Shown here piece by piece: positions 29,343 through 38,059 of a DNA stretch of 64,000 nt. The position numbers and the translations under genes are program-made. The stretch comes from Pseudomonas oryzihabitans (lineage in GTDB: Bacteria; Pseudomonadota; Gammaproteobacteria; Pseudomonadales; Pseudomonadaceae), in the NCBI RefSeq assembly GCF_007665395.1, contig NZ_VDND01000006.1, positions 186,001 through 250,000 on the forward strand. Reading direction: 5' to 3'. Position 1 is the stretch's first letter. Each line of letters begins with the position of its first letter. The notes beneath the pieces were generated by a model that was given only the letters and a program-made list of their open reading frames with translations, did no database searches and had not been told where the DNA came from.

Positions 29343-30683
29343 ATGACTCTGCGCACCTACGCAGGGCTAGGAGCCCTCATGTCTTTCGTAGCGCTGCCGG
29401 GCCTGGCCATGGCCCAGGAAGCGGCTGCGGCACCTGCCATCAACAGTGGCGACACCGCCTGGATGCTGGTCTCGACGGCACTCGTGCTGTTCATGACCAT
29501 CCCGGGTCTCGCGCTGTTCTACGGCGGCATGGTGCGTGCCAAGAACGTCCTCTCGGTGATGATGCAGTGCTTCGCCATCACCGGTCTCATCAGCATCCTG
29601 TGGATGGTCTACGGCTACAGCCTGGCCTTCGACACCACCGGCATGGAGAAGGGCGTCACCAACTTCAACTCCTTCATCGGCGGTTTCGGCAAGGCCTTCC
29701 TCTCCAGCCTGCAGCATGACGCCGTCACCTCGGCGACCGCGCTGTTCCCGGAAAGCGTCTTCGTCACCTTCCAGATGACCTTCGCCATCATCACCCCGGC
29801 GCTGATCGTCGGTGCCTTCGCCGAGCGCATGAAGTTCTCCGCCATGCTGGTCTTCACCGGCCTGTGGTTCACCTTCGTCTACGCCCCCATCGCCCACATG
29901 GTCTGGAGCGGCGACGGCGGCCTGCTGTGGGACTGGGGCGTGCTGGACTTCGCCGGTGGTACCGTGGTGCACATCAACGCCGGTGTCGCCGGCCTGGTGG
30001 CTGCCCTGGTCCTGGGCAAGCGCAAGGGTTACCCGACCACCCCGATGGCCCCGCACAACCTGGGCTACACCCTGGTCGGCGCCGCCATGCTGTGGGTCGG
30101 CTGGTTCGGCTTCAACGCCGGCTCCGCCGCCGCTGCCAACGGCACCGCGGGCATGGCCATGCTGACCACCCAGATCGCCACCGCCGCCGCCGCCCTGGGC
30201 TGGATGTTCGCCGAGTGGATCACCCACGGTAAGCCGAGCGCCCTGGGCATCGCTTCCGGCGTGGTCGCCGGCCTGGTCGCCATCACCCCGGCCGCCGGTA
30301 CCGCCGGCCCCATGGGCTCGCTGATCATCGGTCTGGCCGCTGGCGTCCTGTGCTTCTTCTGCGCCACCAGCCTCAAGCGCAAGCTGGGCTACGACGACTC
30401 CCTGGACGCCTTCGGCGTGCACGGCATCGGCGGCATCGTCGGCGCCCTGCTGACCGGTGTCTTCGCCGCACCGTCCCTGGGTGGCTTCGGCACCGTGACC
30501 GACATCGGCGCGCAGTTCTTCATCCAGTTCAAGGGCGTCGCCTTCACCATCGTCTACACCGGCATCGTCACCTTCGTGATCCTCAAGGTGCTGGACATGA
30601 TCATGGGCCTGCGCGTCAACGAGGAAGAAGAGACCGTGGGTCTGGACCTCACCCTGCACAACGAGCGTGGCTACAACCTGTAA
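29343..30683 (+). CDS. amtB: Ammonium transporter
   Basis: 446 residues. A cleavable signal peptide (about 1-24, ending LAMAQE) is followed by 11 membrane helices. Conserved Amt features include ALFYGGMVRAKNVLSVMMQC, DFAGGTVVHINAGVAGLV (first pore histidine region) and DAFGVHGIGGIVGALLTG (second). It conducts ammonium/ammonia across the inner membrane and is regulated by GlnK binding. A strong terminator follows. Confidence 0.96.
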   Translation: MTLRTYAGLGALMSFVALPGLAMAQEAAAAPAINSGDTAWMLVSTALVLFMTIPGLALFYGGMVRAKNVLSVMMQCFAITGLISILWMVYGYSLAFDTTGMEKGVTNFNSFIGGFGKAFLSSLQHDAVTSATALFPESVFVTFQMTFAIITPALIVGAFAERMKFSAMLVFTGLWFTFVYAPIAHMVWSGDGGLLWDWGVLDFAGGTVVHINAGVAGLVAALVLGKRKGYPTTPMAPHNLGYTLVGAAMLWVGWFGFNAGSAAAANGTAGMAMLTTQIATAAAALGWMFAEWITHGKPSALGIASGVVAGLVAITPAAGTAGPMGSLIIGLAAGVLCFFCATSLKRKLGYDDSLDAFGVHGIGGIVGALLTGVFAAPSLGGFGTVTDIGAQFFIQFKGVAFTIVYTGIVTFVILKVLDMIMGLRVNEEEETVGLDLTLHNERGYNL

Positions 30684-30701
30684 GCCGACGCTATCGAAAA
30701 A

Positions 30702-30723
30702 GGCGCCGCGAGGCGCCTTTTTT
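30702..30723 (+). terminator. Terminator of glnK-amtB
   Basis: GGCGCC-GCGA-GGCGCC forms a 6-bp GC stem (extended by A-T pairs) followed by six T residues. Confidence 0.93.
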
Positions 30724-30855
30724 GCGTCTGCCCACTGGCTGGAACAACCGCCGTCCTGCTGTGTCTAGACTGCACGCCGGCGGTGAGCAATCACCGCTTT
30801 GCTTTTCCGATCGTCGCGCTAGAATGCGCGCCCAGTCAGTCGGCGGGGGTTGTTC

Positions 30856-31275
30856 ATGTGGCTGCAGCGGACCTTTTCCCTCCGCGCGCGAGCGCGTGGC
30901 TTTCATCTGGTCACCGATGAGGTGCTGGAGCGGTTGCCCGAGTTGGCCGAGTGCCAGGTCGGCCTGCTGCATCTCTGGCTGCAGCACACCTCGGCGTCCC
31001 TGACCATCAACGAGAATGCCGATGGCGCGGTGCGGCGCGACTTCGAGCGGTTCTTCAACCGGCTCGTCCCCCAGGGGCAGGCGGGTTACGAACACGACTA
31101 CGAGGGCCCGGACGACCTGCCGGCGCATTTCAAGAGCAGCCTGCTGGGCTGCAGCCTGAGCCTGCCGATCCAGGCCGGTCGCCTGGCGCTAGGCACCTGG
31201 CAGGGCATCTACCTGGGCGAGCATCGTGACCAGGGTGGCGCGCGTCGCCTGATCGCGACGCTGCAGGGCGAGTAG
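30856..31275 (+). CDS. YjbQ/UPF0047 family protein
   Basis: 139 residues. The family's metal/active-site motif [15 protein letters not shown] is complete, as are [13 protein letters not shown] and the final Arg-rich strand. YjbQ proteins form small trimeric beta-barrels, and the E. coli member has weak thiamine-phosphate synthase activity; the true role is unsettled. The ATG at 30856 follows GGGGG; a TTG two codons earlier is possible. Confidence 0.9.
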   Translation: MWLQRTFSLRARARGFHLVTDEVLERLPELAECQVGLLHLWLQHTSASLTINENADGAVRRDFERFFNRLVPQGQAGYEHDYEGPDDLPAHFKSSLLGCSLSLPIQAGRLALGTWQGIYLGEHRDQGGARRLIATLQGE

Positions 31276-31290
31276 CCAGGAATTTTTTTT

Positions 31291-31325
31291 CGGAGACCGC
31301 GTCAAAACGCGCGGTCCGATTTTGC
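31291..31325 (+). terminator. Hairpin between yjbQ and sutA
   Basis: CGG(AG)ACCGCG pairs with CGCGGTCCG around a short loop with a 2-base bulge, then ATTTT. Possibly a partial terminator for yjbQ; the T run is short. Confidence 0.5.
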
Positions 31326-31346
31326 CAAAATGTTTGGAGGCGGTTT

Positions 31347-31679
31347 ATGAGCGACGAAGATCTGGAACAGGACGACCTGGAGACGGGCGCGGAAGAGGAC
31401 GGCGAGAACGAAGACTTCGCGGCGGCGACCGAAGACGCCGAGTCCGAGGACAGTGGCGACAGCGAAGCCCCGGCAGCCGCCAGCAAGGCGAAGAAGAAGC
31501 GGGAAGCCGAACCCGAGGAGTTGCCCTCGGTGGAAGCCAAGCAGCGCGAGCGGGATGCGCTGGAGAAGGCCATGCAGGACTTCCTGGCCCGGGGTGGCAA
31601 GGTGCAGGAAATCGACGCCAATGTCGTCGCCGATCCGCCCAAGAAGCCCGACAGCAAATATGGCAGCCGTCCCATCTAG
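31347..31679 (+). CDS. sutA: SutA, RNA polymerase-binding survival regulator
   Basis: 110 residues. An acidic disordered N-terminal half (DLEQDDLETGAEEDGENEDF) leads to the conserved helix (LPSVEAKQRERDALEKAM, then QDFLARGGKVQEI) and the invariant tail NVVADPPKKPDSKYGSRPI. This matches Pseudomonas SutA, which binds the RNA polymerase beta subunit and supports rRNA transcription in slow growth. GGAGG lies 7 bases upstream. In P. aeruginosa it also lies in the amtB neighbourhood. Its terminator follows at 31699. Confidence 0.92.
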   Translation: MSDEDLEQDDLETGAEEDGENEDFAAATEDAESEDSGDSEAPAAASKAKKKREAEPEELPSVEAKQRERDALEKAMQDFLARGGKVQEIDANVVADPPKKPDSKYGSRPI

Positions 31680-31698
31680 GACCGCGCCATACCGCCTC

Positions 31699-31724
31699 CG
31701 AAACCCCGCCACGGCGGGGTTTCG
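31699..31724 (+). terminator. Terminator of sutA
   Basis: CGAAACCCCGCC (31699-31710) and GGCGGGGTTTCG (31713-31724) form a 12-bp perfect stem. Being symmetric with A and T ends, it may also serve the minus-strand small gene. Confidence 0.85.
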
Positions 31725-31736
31725 TCTATCTGGCGA

Positions 31737-31829
31737 TCACAGCAGCGCCATCACCATGATGAAGCCGGTGAAGGCCGCGGCCATGGTCGCCAGGCAGGCC
31801 ATGCAGATTACATCATCTCTCTCATACAT
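31737..31829 (-). CDS. Candidate 30-residue membrane peptide
   Basis: Reads MYERDDVICMACLATM and then a hydrophobic stretch AAAFTGFIMVMALL to the stop. A short charged N-terminus followed by one membrane-spanning helix is typical of bacterial small membrane proteins. The ribosome binding site is weak, so it may be spurious. It converges on the sutA terminator. No family recognised. Confidence 0.35.
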   Translation of the reverse strand: MYERDDVICMACLATMAAAFTGFIMVMALL

Positions 31830-31943
31830 GTTGGCAGTGCCCTAGCAGCCCAGTGGGTGATGGCATTCTGCTCTCATGGCAAACATCCCCCTGTGCGACT
31901 CATCGCAAAAGGCCATCATCTCGCCATGGTGATGCCAAGCAGT

Positions 31944-32285
31944 TCACCAATGGCGAGGGGGTCCGTAGGCCGGGCGGGGTTCGTAGGCCGGCTGATAGGG
32001 GTAGTAGCCCGGCGGTACGGGTCGCCAGTGCGGGGCGGCATAGCCTGGCTGCGGATAGGGCTGGTAATAGCTGTAGGGGTAGCGATCCCGGCGGTAATAG
32101 GGATGGTGCCGATGATGCCGGCGGTATTCGCCGACCGGTACCACGCCGCCCTCGCCGAAAGCCGCCGCGCCACCGCCCGCCCAGGGCTGCGCCCGATCCG
32201 GTTCCGGACCTCCATGCGCAGCGGCCAGGCCGCTGGCGGTCAGGGTGGCGGTCAACAGCAGAATCAAAGACGCTCGCGATGCCAT
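31944..32285 (-). CDS. Small exported Pro/Tyr/His-rich protein
   Basis: 113 residues with GAGGAG upstream of the ATG at 32285. A signal peptide (SLILLLTATLTASGLAAAHG) precedes a low-complexity mature chain rich in proline, tyrosine, arginine and histidine, such as RRHHRHHPYYRRDRYPYSYY and the repeated P-x-Y-x-P blocks at the end. It is probably intrinsically disordered and periplasmic or cell-surface attached. Proteins of this composition are widespread in pseudomonads but have no assigned function. Confidence 0.7.
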   Translation of the reverse strand: MASRASLILLLTATLTASGLAAAHGGPEPDRAQPWAGGGAAAFGEGGVVPVGEYRRHHRHHPYYRRDRYPYSYYQPYPQPGYAAPHWRPVPPGYYPYQPAYEPRPAYGPPRHW

Positions 32286-32384
32286 GGTGTTCTCCTCGCG
32301 GCGCTCGATAGGCCGCGTCACCATGAAACACCTTTGGCTGTCAGCCGACGTCAGGCTGGGTAAAGGTCGGGTAAGGCTGGCGGC

Positions 32385-32495
32385 TCAGCCCCAGTCCAGG
32401 CCCTGCATGGCTACCACGACGATGAGCGCGAGGGCCAGCAGGCAGATGCCGCACATCAGGATGGTCAGCTCCAGTTGATCCAGCCGCCGCTTCAT
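32385..32495 (-). CDS. 36-residue membrane peptide coupled to the upstream gene
   Basis: MKRRLDQLELTILMCGIC and then LLALALIVVVAMQGLDWG. It has a basic N-terminus and one strong membrane helix. Its ATG overlaps the stop codon of the 69-residue protein at 32492 (ATGA), so translational coupling supports it being real even though it is very short. No family recognised. Confidence 0.55.
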   Translation of the reverse strand: MKRRLDQLELTILMCGICLLALALIVVVAMQGLDWG

Positions 32496-32701
32496 CCCTG
32501 CCACCAGTGCCAGAAGGTGAAGCCGACCAGCGCCAGGACCAGGCCGAGGAACAGCCGGTTCAGCCAGAGGCTGACGCCGCTCAGCAGGGCGAGCCAGAAG
32601 GGGACGGCCGGCTCGGCGGCGGCGCCGGGCTGCTCCATGGCGTCCTGCTGCAGGACCGGGGGCAGGTGAGGAGCGATGAGGGGGATCGAGCGAATGGGCA
32701 T
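32492..32701 (-). CDS. 69-residue single-pass membrane protein
   Basis: Start at 32701 (MPIRSIPLIA, GGAGG 10 bases upstream) or at the internal ATG at 32638 (MEQPGAAAEP, AGGA upstream), giving 69 or 48 residues. One or two membrane helices: PFWLALLSGVSLWLNRLFLG and LVLALVGFTFWHWWQG. It is coupled to the 36-residue peptide gene. Function unknown; a two-peptide membrane unit is suggested by the coupling. Confidence 0.55.
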   Translation of the reverse strand: MPIRSIPLIAPHLPPVLQQDAMEQPGAAAEPAVPFWLALLSGVSLWLNRLFLGLVLALVGFTFWHWWQG

Positions 32702-33020
32702 CCAGCGAGCGCCTCCGTGCGCCTTGTGCGGGGTATGGCCGGCCGGACGCCTGAGCGCCTTGGCAAGCCTGGGCTGGGCGGCGGTGTGGGCCGGCCGCCG
32801 GTGGTGTCGCGGATCATCGCCGATATCCAGGACGGTCGGTTGCTCGGTGGCTGAAAAGGTCGGGCCGTTCCCACTCCTGGCGGCAAATAGCGGCGGGCGT
32901 GGGGTCACGGTGGCGATTGTCCGAGGCAGGCGGAGGCGGCGGACTTGAGCTGGCGGCAGCTCTGGGTGCAGCCTTGAAGATCCTAGCGCGATGGGGCGCT
33001 TCGCCCTAGAGGAAAACGTC
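32702..33020. other. Spacer without recognised features
   Basis: About 320 bases between the small membrane protein and the cupin gene. GC-rich; the minus-strand open frame through it has no start with a good ribosome binding site and no protein-like pattern. It presumably holds the divergent promoters of both neighbours. Confidence 0.4.
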
Positions 33021-33365
33021 ATGTTCAATCTGCTTCGCGACCTGCCCGATGCCACCGCCGCCGAGGTGTTCACCCCGCTGCTGGAGCGGCCCGGCTGTCG
33101 CATCGAACGTATCGTCTCCCGCGGCCAGACCACCCCGGCGCACACGCCCTATCGGCAGGCCCACGCCGAATGGGTGCTGCTGCTCCAGGGCGCCGCCCGG
33201 ATCGCCCTGGAAGGGCGGGAGGTCAGTCTCGTGCCGGGCGACACGCTGTTCATCCCGGCGCAGACCGAGCATTGGGTGACCTTCACCGATCCCGCGGTCG
33301 CCAGCGTCTGGCTGGCGATCCATCTTGGCGAAGCCGACGGCCCAGCTGGCCAGGTGCCGGGATGA
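33021..33365 (+). CDS. Cupin domain protein
   Basis: 114 residues, single small beta-barrel. AGAGGAAAA precedes the ATG at 33021. Cupin motif 1 is in HTPYRQAHAEWVLLLQGAAR and motif 2 in PGDTLFIPAQTEHWVTF. The metal-binding His/Glu pattern is present (H...E, then H). Family members range from dioxygenases to sugar epimerases to binding proteins. The function here is not determined. Confidence 0.82.
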   Translation: MFNLLRDLPDATAAEVFTPLLERPGCRIERIVSRGQTTPAHTPYRQAHAEWVLLLQGAARIALEGREVSLVPGDTLFIPAQTEHWVTFTDPAVASVWLAIHLGEADGPAGQVPG

Positions 33366-33401
33366 CGAAGCCGGGTGCCAGCGCCTGTATAGCCCCGCCA
33401 G

Positions 33402-33755
33402 CTAGCGGACCAGAGTCACCGGGCCGTGATCGTCGCAGTGGCCGTCGTGAACGTGGTGCAGGCGACCGTCCACCAGGTAGTCGACATGATCGCCATGGGG
33501 TACGGCTTCATGGCCGCAAGCCGGGCCATGGACATGATCGGCTGCGTGGCCGGTGCTCTGGCCGTGGGTGCAGTGATCGGGATTGGTGGCGGTGACCGCG
33601 ATCACGTGCTCGTCCACGTGATCGCCATGCGGGTGGTGCAGGTGGCCGTCGTGGAGATAGTCGACGTGGCCGTCATGCTCGATGGCGATGTGGCCGCACT
33701 GGGGGCCGTGCTGGTGGCTGTGATTCGCGTGGTGCTTGTCGTTGCAGTTGGTCAT
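33402..33755 (-). CDS. Histidine-rich metal-binding-type protein
   Basis: 117 residues, 28 of them histidine and 5 cysteine. Two imperfect repeats are obvious: HDGHVDYLHDGHLHHPHGDH and HGDHVDYLVDGRLHHVHDGH, each preceded by a Cys-Gly-His (QCGH, ACGH). No signal peptide. The composition indicates binding or storage of zinc, nickel or copper in the cytoplasm. Start at 33755 with CGGAG upstream. Similar His-rich proteins occur beside zinc-homeostasis genes in other pseudomonads; none are adjacent here. Confidence 0.75.
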   Translation of the reverse strand: MTNCNDKHHANHSHQHGPQCGHIAIEHDGHVDYLHDGHLHHPHGDHVDEHVIAVTATNPDHCTHGQSTGHAADHVHGPACGHEAVPHGDHVDYLVDGRLHHVHDGHCDDHGPVTLVR

Positions 33756-33977
33756 GGAGCCGACTCCGGAAGGGTGGGTGTGGTGACACCGCGCCATTAC
33801 AAAGTCTGAAGTGGGTAGAGAGTCAAGGGCGCCAAGCCGACTTTTTTGCGAGTCAAAAGGCTCTGGAACGCGCCTTTCGGCTTTTGCAGGGAACTGCCCC
33901 AGGGCAGGATGGGCTGCAGGGGAGCGCCATGGCCCAGGATCCCTGGACTGCCCGTCCCGCACGCAAGATCTGCAGGC

Positions 33978-34004
33978 ACAAAAAAACCGGCACTGGGCCG
34001 GTTT
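33978..34004 (-). terminator. Terminator of tRNA-Phe
   Basis: AAACCGGC / GCCGGTTT forms an 8-bp stem with a 5-base loop; on the minus strand it is followed by a run of T residues. It lies 40 bases past the tRNA 3' end. Confidence 0.9.
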
Positions 34005-34044
34005 CTCTGGTCTCCGTCGCCTCGCAGGACGGCGGATGTCTGTA

Positions 34045-34120
34045 TGGTGCCCAGGGACGGAATCGAACCGCCGACACGGGGATTTTCAATCCCCTGCTCT
34101 ACCAACTGAGCTACCTGGGC
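34045..34120 (-). tRNA. tRNA-Phe (GAA)
   Basis: 76 bases including the encoded CCA. Acceptor stem GCCCAGG / CCTGGGC, D-arm GCTC...GAGC, anticodon stem GGGGA / TCCCC with loop TTGAAAA (anticodon GAA) and T-loop TTCGATT are all intact. It is transcribed in the same direction as asmA-mutY-yggX and followed by its own terminator. Confidence 0.97.
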
Positions 34121-34206
34121 AACGGGGCGCATTAAAAGCGTTTCTCGCCGCCCTGTCAACAGCGAGCCGAAAAAAATTTAGATTTTTCGGGCGCTTAGCG
34201 GTTGGC

Positions 34207-34479
34207 TCAGGCGCTGGGGGGCACGTAGCCCTCGGCCTGGGCGTAGTCTTCGCCGGAGAGGAACTTGTCCATCTCGGCCTGCAGGAACTTGCGATCCTCG
34301 GCGTTCATCATGTTCAGCCGGCGCTCGTTGATGAGCATGGTCTGGTGCTTCTGCCACTCTTCCCAGGCTTGCTTGGAGACGTGCTGGTAAATGTCTTCGC
34401 CCTTGGCGCCGGGGTAGGGCGGGCGATCCAGGGCTGGCAGCTCCTGCTTGTGCTTGCGGCACATCACGGTGCGGGTCAT
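34207..34479 (-). CDS. yggX: YggX, Fe(II)-trafficking / oxidative damage protection protein
   Basis: 90 residues, standard length. It begins [20 protein letters not shown] with the conserved Cys7 and contains [20 protein letters not shown]. YggX protects iron-sulfur clusters from oxidation. Its ATG overlaps the mutY stop by 4 bases, the conserved mutY-yggX arrangement; MutY itself carries a [4Fe-4S] cluster. Confidence 0.96.
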   Translation of the reverse strand: MTRTVMCRKHKQELPALDRPPYPGAKGEDIYQHVSKQAWEEWQKHQTMLINERRLNMMNAEDRKFLQAEMDKFLSGEDYAQAEGYVPPSA

Positions 34480-35540
34480 GCGGGTTCTCCTTTGAGCGCC
34501 TGCGCGGCGCGCTTGAGCAGTTTCTGCACCGGGGCGGCGAGGCCCAGGCGCGGCGGGGAGGCGAGGTTATACCAAAGCCAGTCGCCCTCGGCCACGGCGT
34601 GGCGGCGGTGGTCCACCTGTACCAGCCAGGGCTCGATGGCCAGCTGGAAGTGGCTGAAGGTGTGCACCAGTCCGGGCAGCGCCTGGCGTTCATCGATGGT
34701 CAGGCCCTGGCGTTCGGCCAGGGCCTCGAGTTCGGCGACATCGGCCACTTCCGGTGGCCCCCATAGGCCGCCCCAGAGGCCGCTGGACGGACGGCGCTGC
34801 AGCAGCACGGCGTTGGCGTCGTTGACGAACAGCGGCATCAGGGTGTGCCGCTGCGGCAGCGTCTTGCGCGGCTTGGCTGCCGGAAAGTCGGTTTCCTGGC
34901 CGAGCAGATGGGCGCGGCAGCCGGGTTTCACCGGACACAGCAGGCAGCTGGGCTTGCTGCGGGTACAGAGGGTGGCGCCCAGGTCCATCATCGCCTGGGT
35001 GTAGTGGCCGACGCGTTCCCGGGGCATCAGCCGCTCGGCCACCTCCCACAGGCGCCGCGCCACGGCGGGTTCGCCAGGATAGCCGGGGGTGGCGGTGTAG
35101 CGCGCCAGCACCCGCTTGACGTTGCCATCGAGGATGGGCGCGCGGATGTCCATGCTCAGGCTGGCGATGGCGCCGGCGGTGGAGCGACCGATGCCGGGCA
35201 GCTCGGCGAGCGCCTCGACGCTGCGCGGGAAGTCGCCGCCATGGCGCTCGACCACGGTCTTGGCGGCCTTGTGCAGGTTGCGCGCGCGGCTGTAGTAGCC
35301 GAGCCCGGTCCAGAGGTGCAGGACCTCGTCCTCGGGCGCGGCGGCCAGCGCCTCCACCGTGGGCAGTGCCTGCATGAAACGGTCGAAGTAGCCCAGCACA
35401 GTGGCGACCTGGGTCTGCTGGAGCATGATCTCCGAGACCCAGACGCGATAGGGGTTCACGGCCTGCTGCCAGGGCAGGTCCTTGCGCCCGTGCAGGTCGT
35501 ACCAGGCCAGTACGGCGGTACCAAAGGCGTCGTCAGTCAT
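34476..35540 (-). CDS. mutY: A/G-specific adenine glycosylase
   Basis: 354 residues. The helix-hairpin-helix region [15 protein letters not shown] with the catalytic Asp downstream, the [4Fe-4S] ligands C-x6-C-x2-C-x5-C ([17 protein letters not shown]) and a C-terminal NUDIX-like 8-oxoG recognition domain are all present. It removes adenine mispaired with 8-oxoguanine. It overlaps asmA by 4 bases upstream and yggX by 4 bases downstream. Confidence 0.96.
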   Translation of the reverse strand: MTDDAFGTAVLAWYDLHGRKDLPWQQAVNPYRVWVSEIMLQQTQVATVLGYFDRFMQALPTVEALAAAPEDEVLHLWTGLGYYSRARNLHKAAKTVVERHGGDFPRSVEALAELPGIGRSTAGAIASLSMDIRAPILDGNVKRVLARYTATPGYPGEPAVARRLWEVAERLMPRERVGHYTQAMMDLGATLCTRSKPSCLLCPVKPGCRAHLLGQETDFPAAKPRKTLPQRHTLMPLFVNDANAVLLQRRPSSGLWGGLWGPPEVADVAELEALAERQGLTIDERQALPGLVHTFSHFQLAIEPWLVQVDHRRHAVAEGDWLWYNLASPPRLGLAAPVQKLLKRAAQALKGEPA

Positions 35541-37762
35541 CGGCGTTGCAGCAATCCCCGGATGGCGTTCTGGATGTCGGGGCTGATCTTATCACCGAGC
35601 TTCTCTTCGATTTTTTCGTTCAGACGATTGCCGGCGGCCCGGGCGACGATCTGGCCCATGGCTTCGCGGTCCAGGCGGCAGGCCTTGGCGCCCAGCTCCA
35701 GGGGCCCGCGGCACTGCAGCGGCCAGGCGATGTAGGCATAGCGCTCGCCGACCTGGCAGCCGGGGTCGGCGGTGGCGTTGGTATCGCCCTGGACGGTGAT
35801 GCCCAGGCGATAGTCGAGGCCGAGGGTGCGCAGGTCGATGTCGCCATCGCCCTTCACCGCCAGGCCCGGCACGCTGACGCTGAGGTCCTGGTTGCGCGCC
35901 ACGCCATTGACGATGCTGAGGCTGCCGCTCAACTGGCGGAACGGGGTGTTCTGGCCGCCGTGGGGCAACTCCAGCGGCTTGCGGTTGAGCAGGGCGATGC
36001 CCTGGCACAACTGGCTTTCGACGTTGGCGTCGATCAGCTGGCCGTTGCGCAGGGCGAAGCGGGCGGTGCCGCCCAAATTGTCGATCAGGGCGCGCTGGCT
36101 GGCGCCACTGCTGCGCAGGTCGGCGTCCAGGTCGAGCTGGCCTTCCACCGGCGGCTTCTGGCCCTGGGCCTGGAGGATGCGCTCCACCGGCACGCCCTTG
36201 ATGCGTTCGCGAGCGGTGAGTTGTGGCTGGGCGCCGCGTACGTCGAGGGTGCCGTTGGCCTGGAACTGGCCGCCGAACAATTCGCCTTCCAGGGCGCTGA
36301 GCTGCAGCTCGCCGTCGCCGGCCTTGGCCTTGAGGCTGGCGCCCTCGAAGGGCAGGCGGTTGAGCGTCAGGTGTTGCAGGCTCAGGTCGAGGTCGGCGTC
36401 CAGGCTGCGCAGGCGCTCCACCGGCAGCAGGGTTTCCTGGCTCCAGGCGTGCTGGGTCGGGGCCTCCGGCAGCGGCGAATTGCCCTGGGTGGCGATGGCA
36501 TCGACCTGGGCGACCTCTTCCTGGCGCGCACCATTGGCCTGGCGCGCCGCGGCGGCCTTGGCCGGCAGGTAGCGATCCAGGTCCAGGGTGTCGCCGCTTA
36601 GCTGGACGCGCAGGGCGCGGCGAGCGATGTCGGCCAGGGCGACCCGGCCCTTGAGGGTGCTGTCGTCCAGCTGGAAATTGAAGTCGTCCAGGGTCAGGGC
36701 GTTGCGGCTGGCCTGCACCTGGGCGTTCATCTCGAAGCGCTGCAGGGTCTTGGCATCGGCCATCGCCGGCAGCTCGACGCCGAGGCTGTCGAGGAAGGCG
36801 CGCAGGTCCAGGCGGGCGACGGAGACCCGGCCGGCCAGCTGGGGATCACTCTCCAGCCCGGTGAGCTTGAGATCGCCCAGGGCCTTGAGGTCATTGGCGG
36901 TGAGCTTGAGGTTGGTCCACTCGGCGGTCTGGGCGCGGCGGTCGACGGCGAGCTGGCCGCTGGCGGAGTAGTTGACCACCTTGCCGTTGAAGGGCTCGCC
37001 GCTGGCGTCGCCGGTCAGCTGGAGGTTGTCCAGGGCGTATTGCTGGCTCAGCGTATCGAAGCGGAAATCGCCGCTGAGCAGCACCGTGGCGTTCACCGGC
37101 GGCTGGGTGGTGCTGGCGGTGCCGGCCAGCTTGAGCGGAATGGGGGTGCCGGCATAGATGGCACCGGTCTGCAGGTCGATGCCGTCGAAGGCGTAGTGGG
37201 CGCCAGTGCGGGCGTCGCTGTACTCGACCCGCGAGTTGCGGATGGTCAGGCTCTCGACGTTGAGCTTGAGCGGCTGATGCTGGGTGGTCGGCGGCGTGGC
37301 CGAGGAGCCGTCCGCCGGTGCCTGGGCGGGCGCTTCGGGCTCGCCGGGGCGCGGCGCGGGCCGGCCGATCTCCGCCCAGTTGCTGCGGCCCTGGTCGTCG
37401 CGGCTGGCGGTGAGGTCCAGGCCGTCGATCTTGACGTCGCTCATTTCCAGATCGCGACGCAGCAGCAGCGGCAGCAGGCGCACCGACAGGATCAGCCGCT
37501 GCACCTGGGCCAGCTGGCGGTCGGGGCTGGCGGCGCTGGCCAGGGTGGCGTCGTGCAGCTCGACGCCCAGCCAGGGGAATAGGCTCCAGCCGATATCGCC
37601 CTTGAGCTGCAGGTCGACGTTGGCCTTGTCGCGCGCCAGCTGGCGGATCTCGTCCTTGTAGTCGTTGGGATCGACCAGGTGGGTGAGGGCGAAGCCGACG
37701 GCGACCAGGAGCAGCAGCAGGCCGACGAGAACGAGACCCAGCACTTTGGCGAAAGCTTTCAT
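35537..37762 (-). CDS. AsmA family outer-membrane biogenesis protein
   Basis: 741 residues. The start at 37762 gives MKAFAKVLGLVLVGLLLLLV, a single N-terminal membrane anchor, followed by a long periplasmic beta-rich groove domain (LTHLVDPNDYKDEIRQLARD is the family signature) and the AsmA-like C-terminal region LDYRLGITVQG. AsmA-like proteins are thought to carry phospholipids between the membranes. First gene of the asmA-mutY-yggX operon. Longer upstream frames are not credible since they enter the promoter and the OFA gene's antisense. Confidence 0.92.
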   Translation of the reverse strand: MKAFAKVLGLVLVGLLLLLVAVGFALTHLVDPNDYKDEIRQLARDKANVDLQLKGDIGWSLFPWLGVELHDATLASAASPDRQLAQVQRLILSVRLLPLLLRRDLEMSDVKIDGLDLTASRDDQGRSNWAEIGRPAPRPGEPEAPAQAPADGSSATPPTTQHQPLKLNVESLTIRNSRVEYSDARTGAHYAFDGIDLQTGAIYAGTPIPLKLAGTASTTQPPVNATVLLSGDFRFDTLSQQYALDNLQLTGDASGEPFNGKVVNYSASGQLAVDRRAQTAEWTNLKLTANDLKALGDLKLTGLESDPQLAGRVSVARLDLRAFLDSLGVELPAMADAKTLQRFEMNAQVQASRNALTLDDFNFQLDDSTLKGRVALADIARRALRVQLSGDTLDLDRYLPAKAAAARQANGARQEEVAQVDAIATQGNSPLPEAPTQHAWSQETLLPVERLRSLDADLDLSLQHLTLNRLPFEGASLKAKAGDGELQLSALEGELFGGQFQANGTLDVRGAQPQLTARERIKGVPVERILQAQGQKPPVEGQLDLDADLRSSGASQRALIDNLGGTARFALRNGQLIDANVESQLCQGIALLNRKPLELPHGGQNTPFRQLSGSLSIVNGVARNQDLSVSVPGLAVKGDGDIDLRTLGLDYRLGITVQGDTNATADPGCQVGERYAYIAWPLQCRGPLELGAKACRLDREAMGQIVARAAGNRLNEKIEEKLGDKISPDIQNAIRGLLQRR

Positions 37763-38059
37763 GGCGAGGAAATTCCTGTTCCAACGGGCGATGGCGCGAC
37801 TGGCCAGTATAAGGGCATGGGCCCGCCCGGATGACATCGGGGTGTCGGGCCTGTGACAGCGGTGGTGATCGCCCGTTTCGTCGGGCGTCTGCCACCGCCC
37901 GTAGCCTGGGAAATGCGAAAGGCTGGCCGTTGGCCAGGGGTGCGCTTTAATGTCGCGCACCTCTGGTCGGTTGACGCCGTTTCTTTGACTCGTTTTTGGG
38001 GAAGCGTGCAGGGAATGTCCACCGGCCTGGACGCTATACACTAGAAAAGGGCTGAATCC

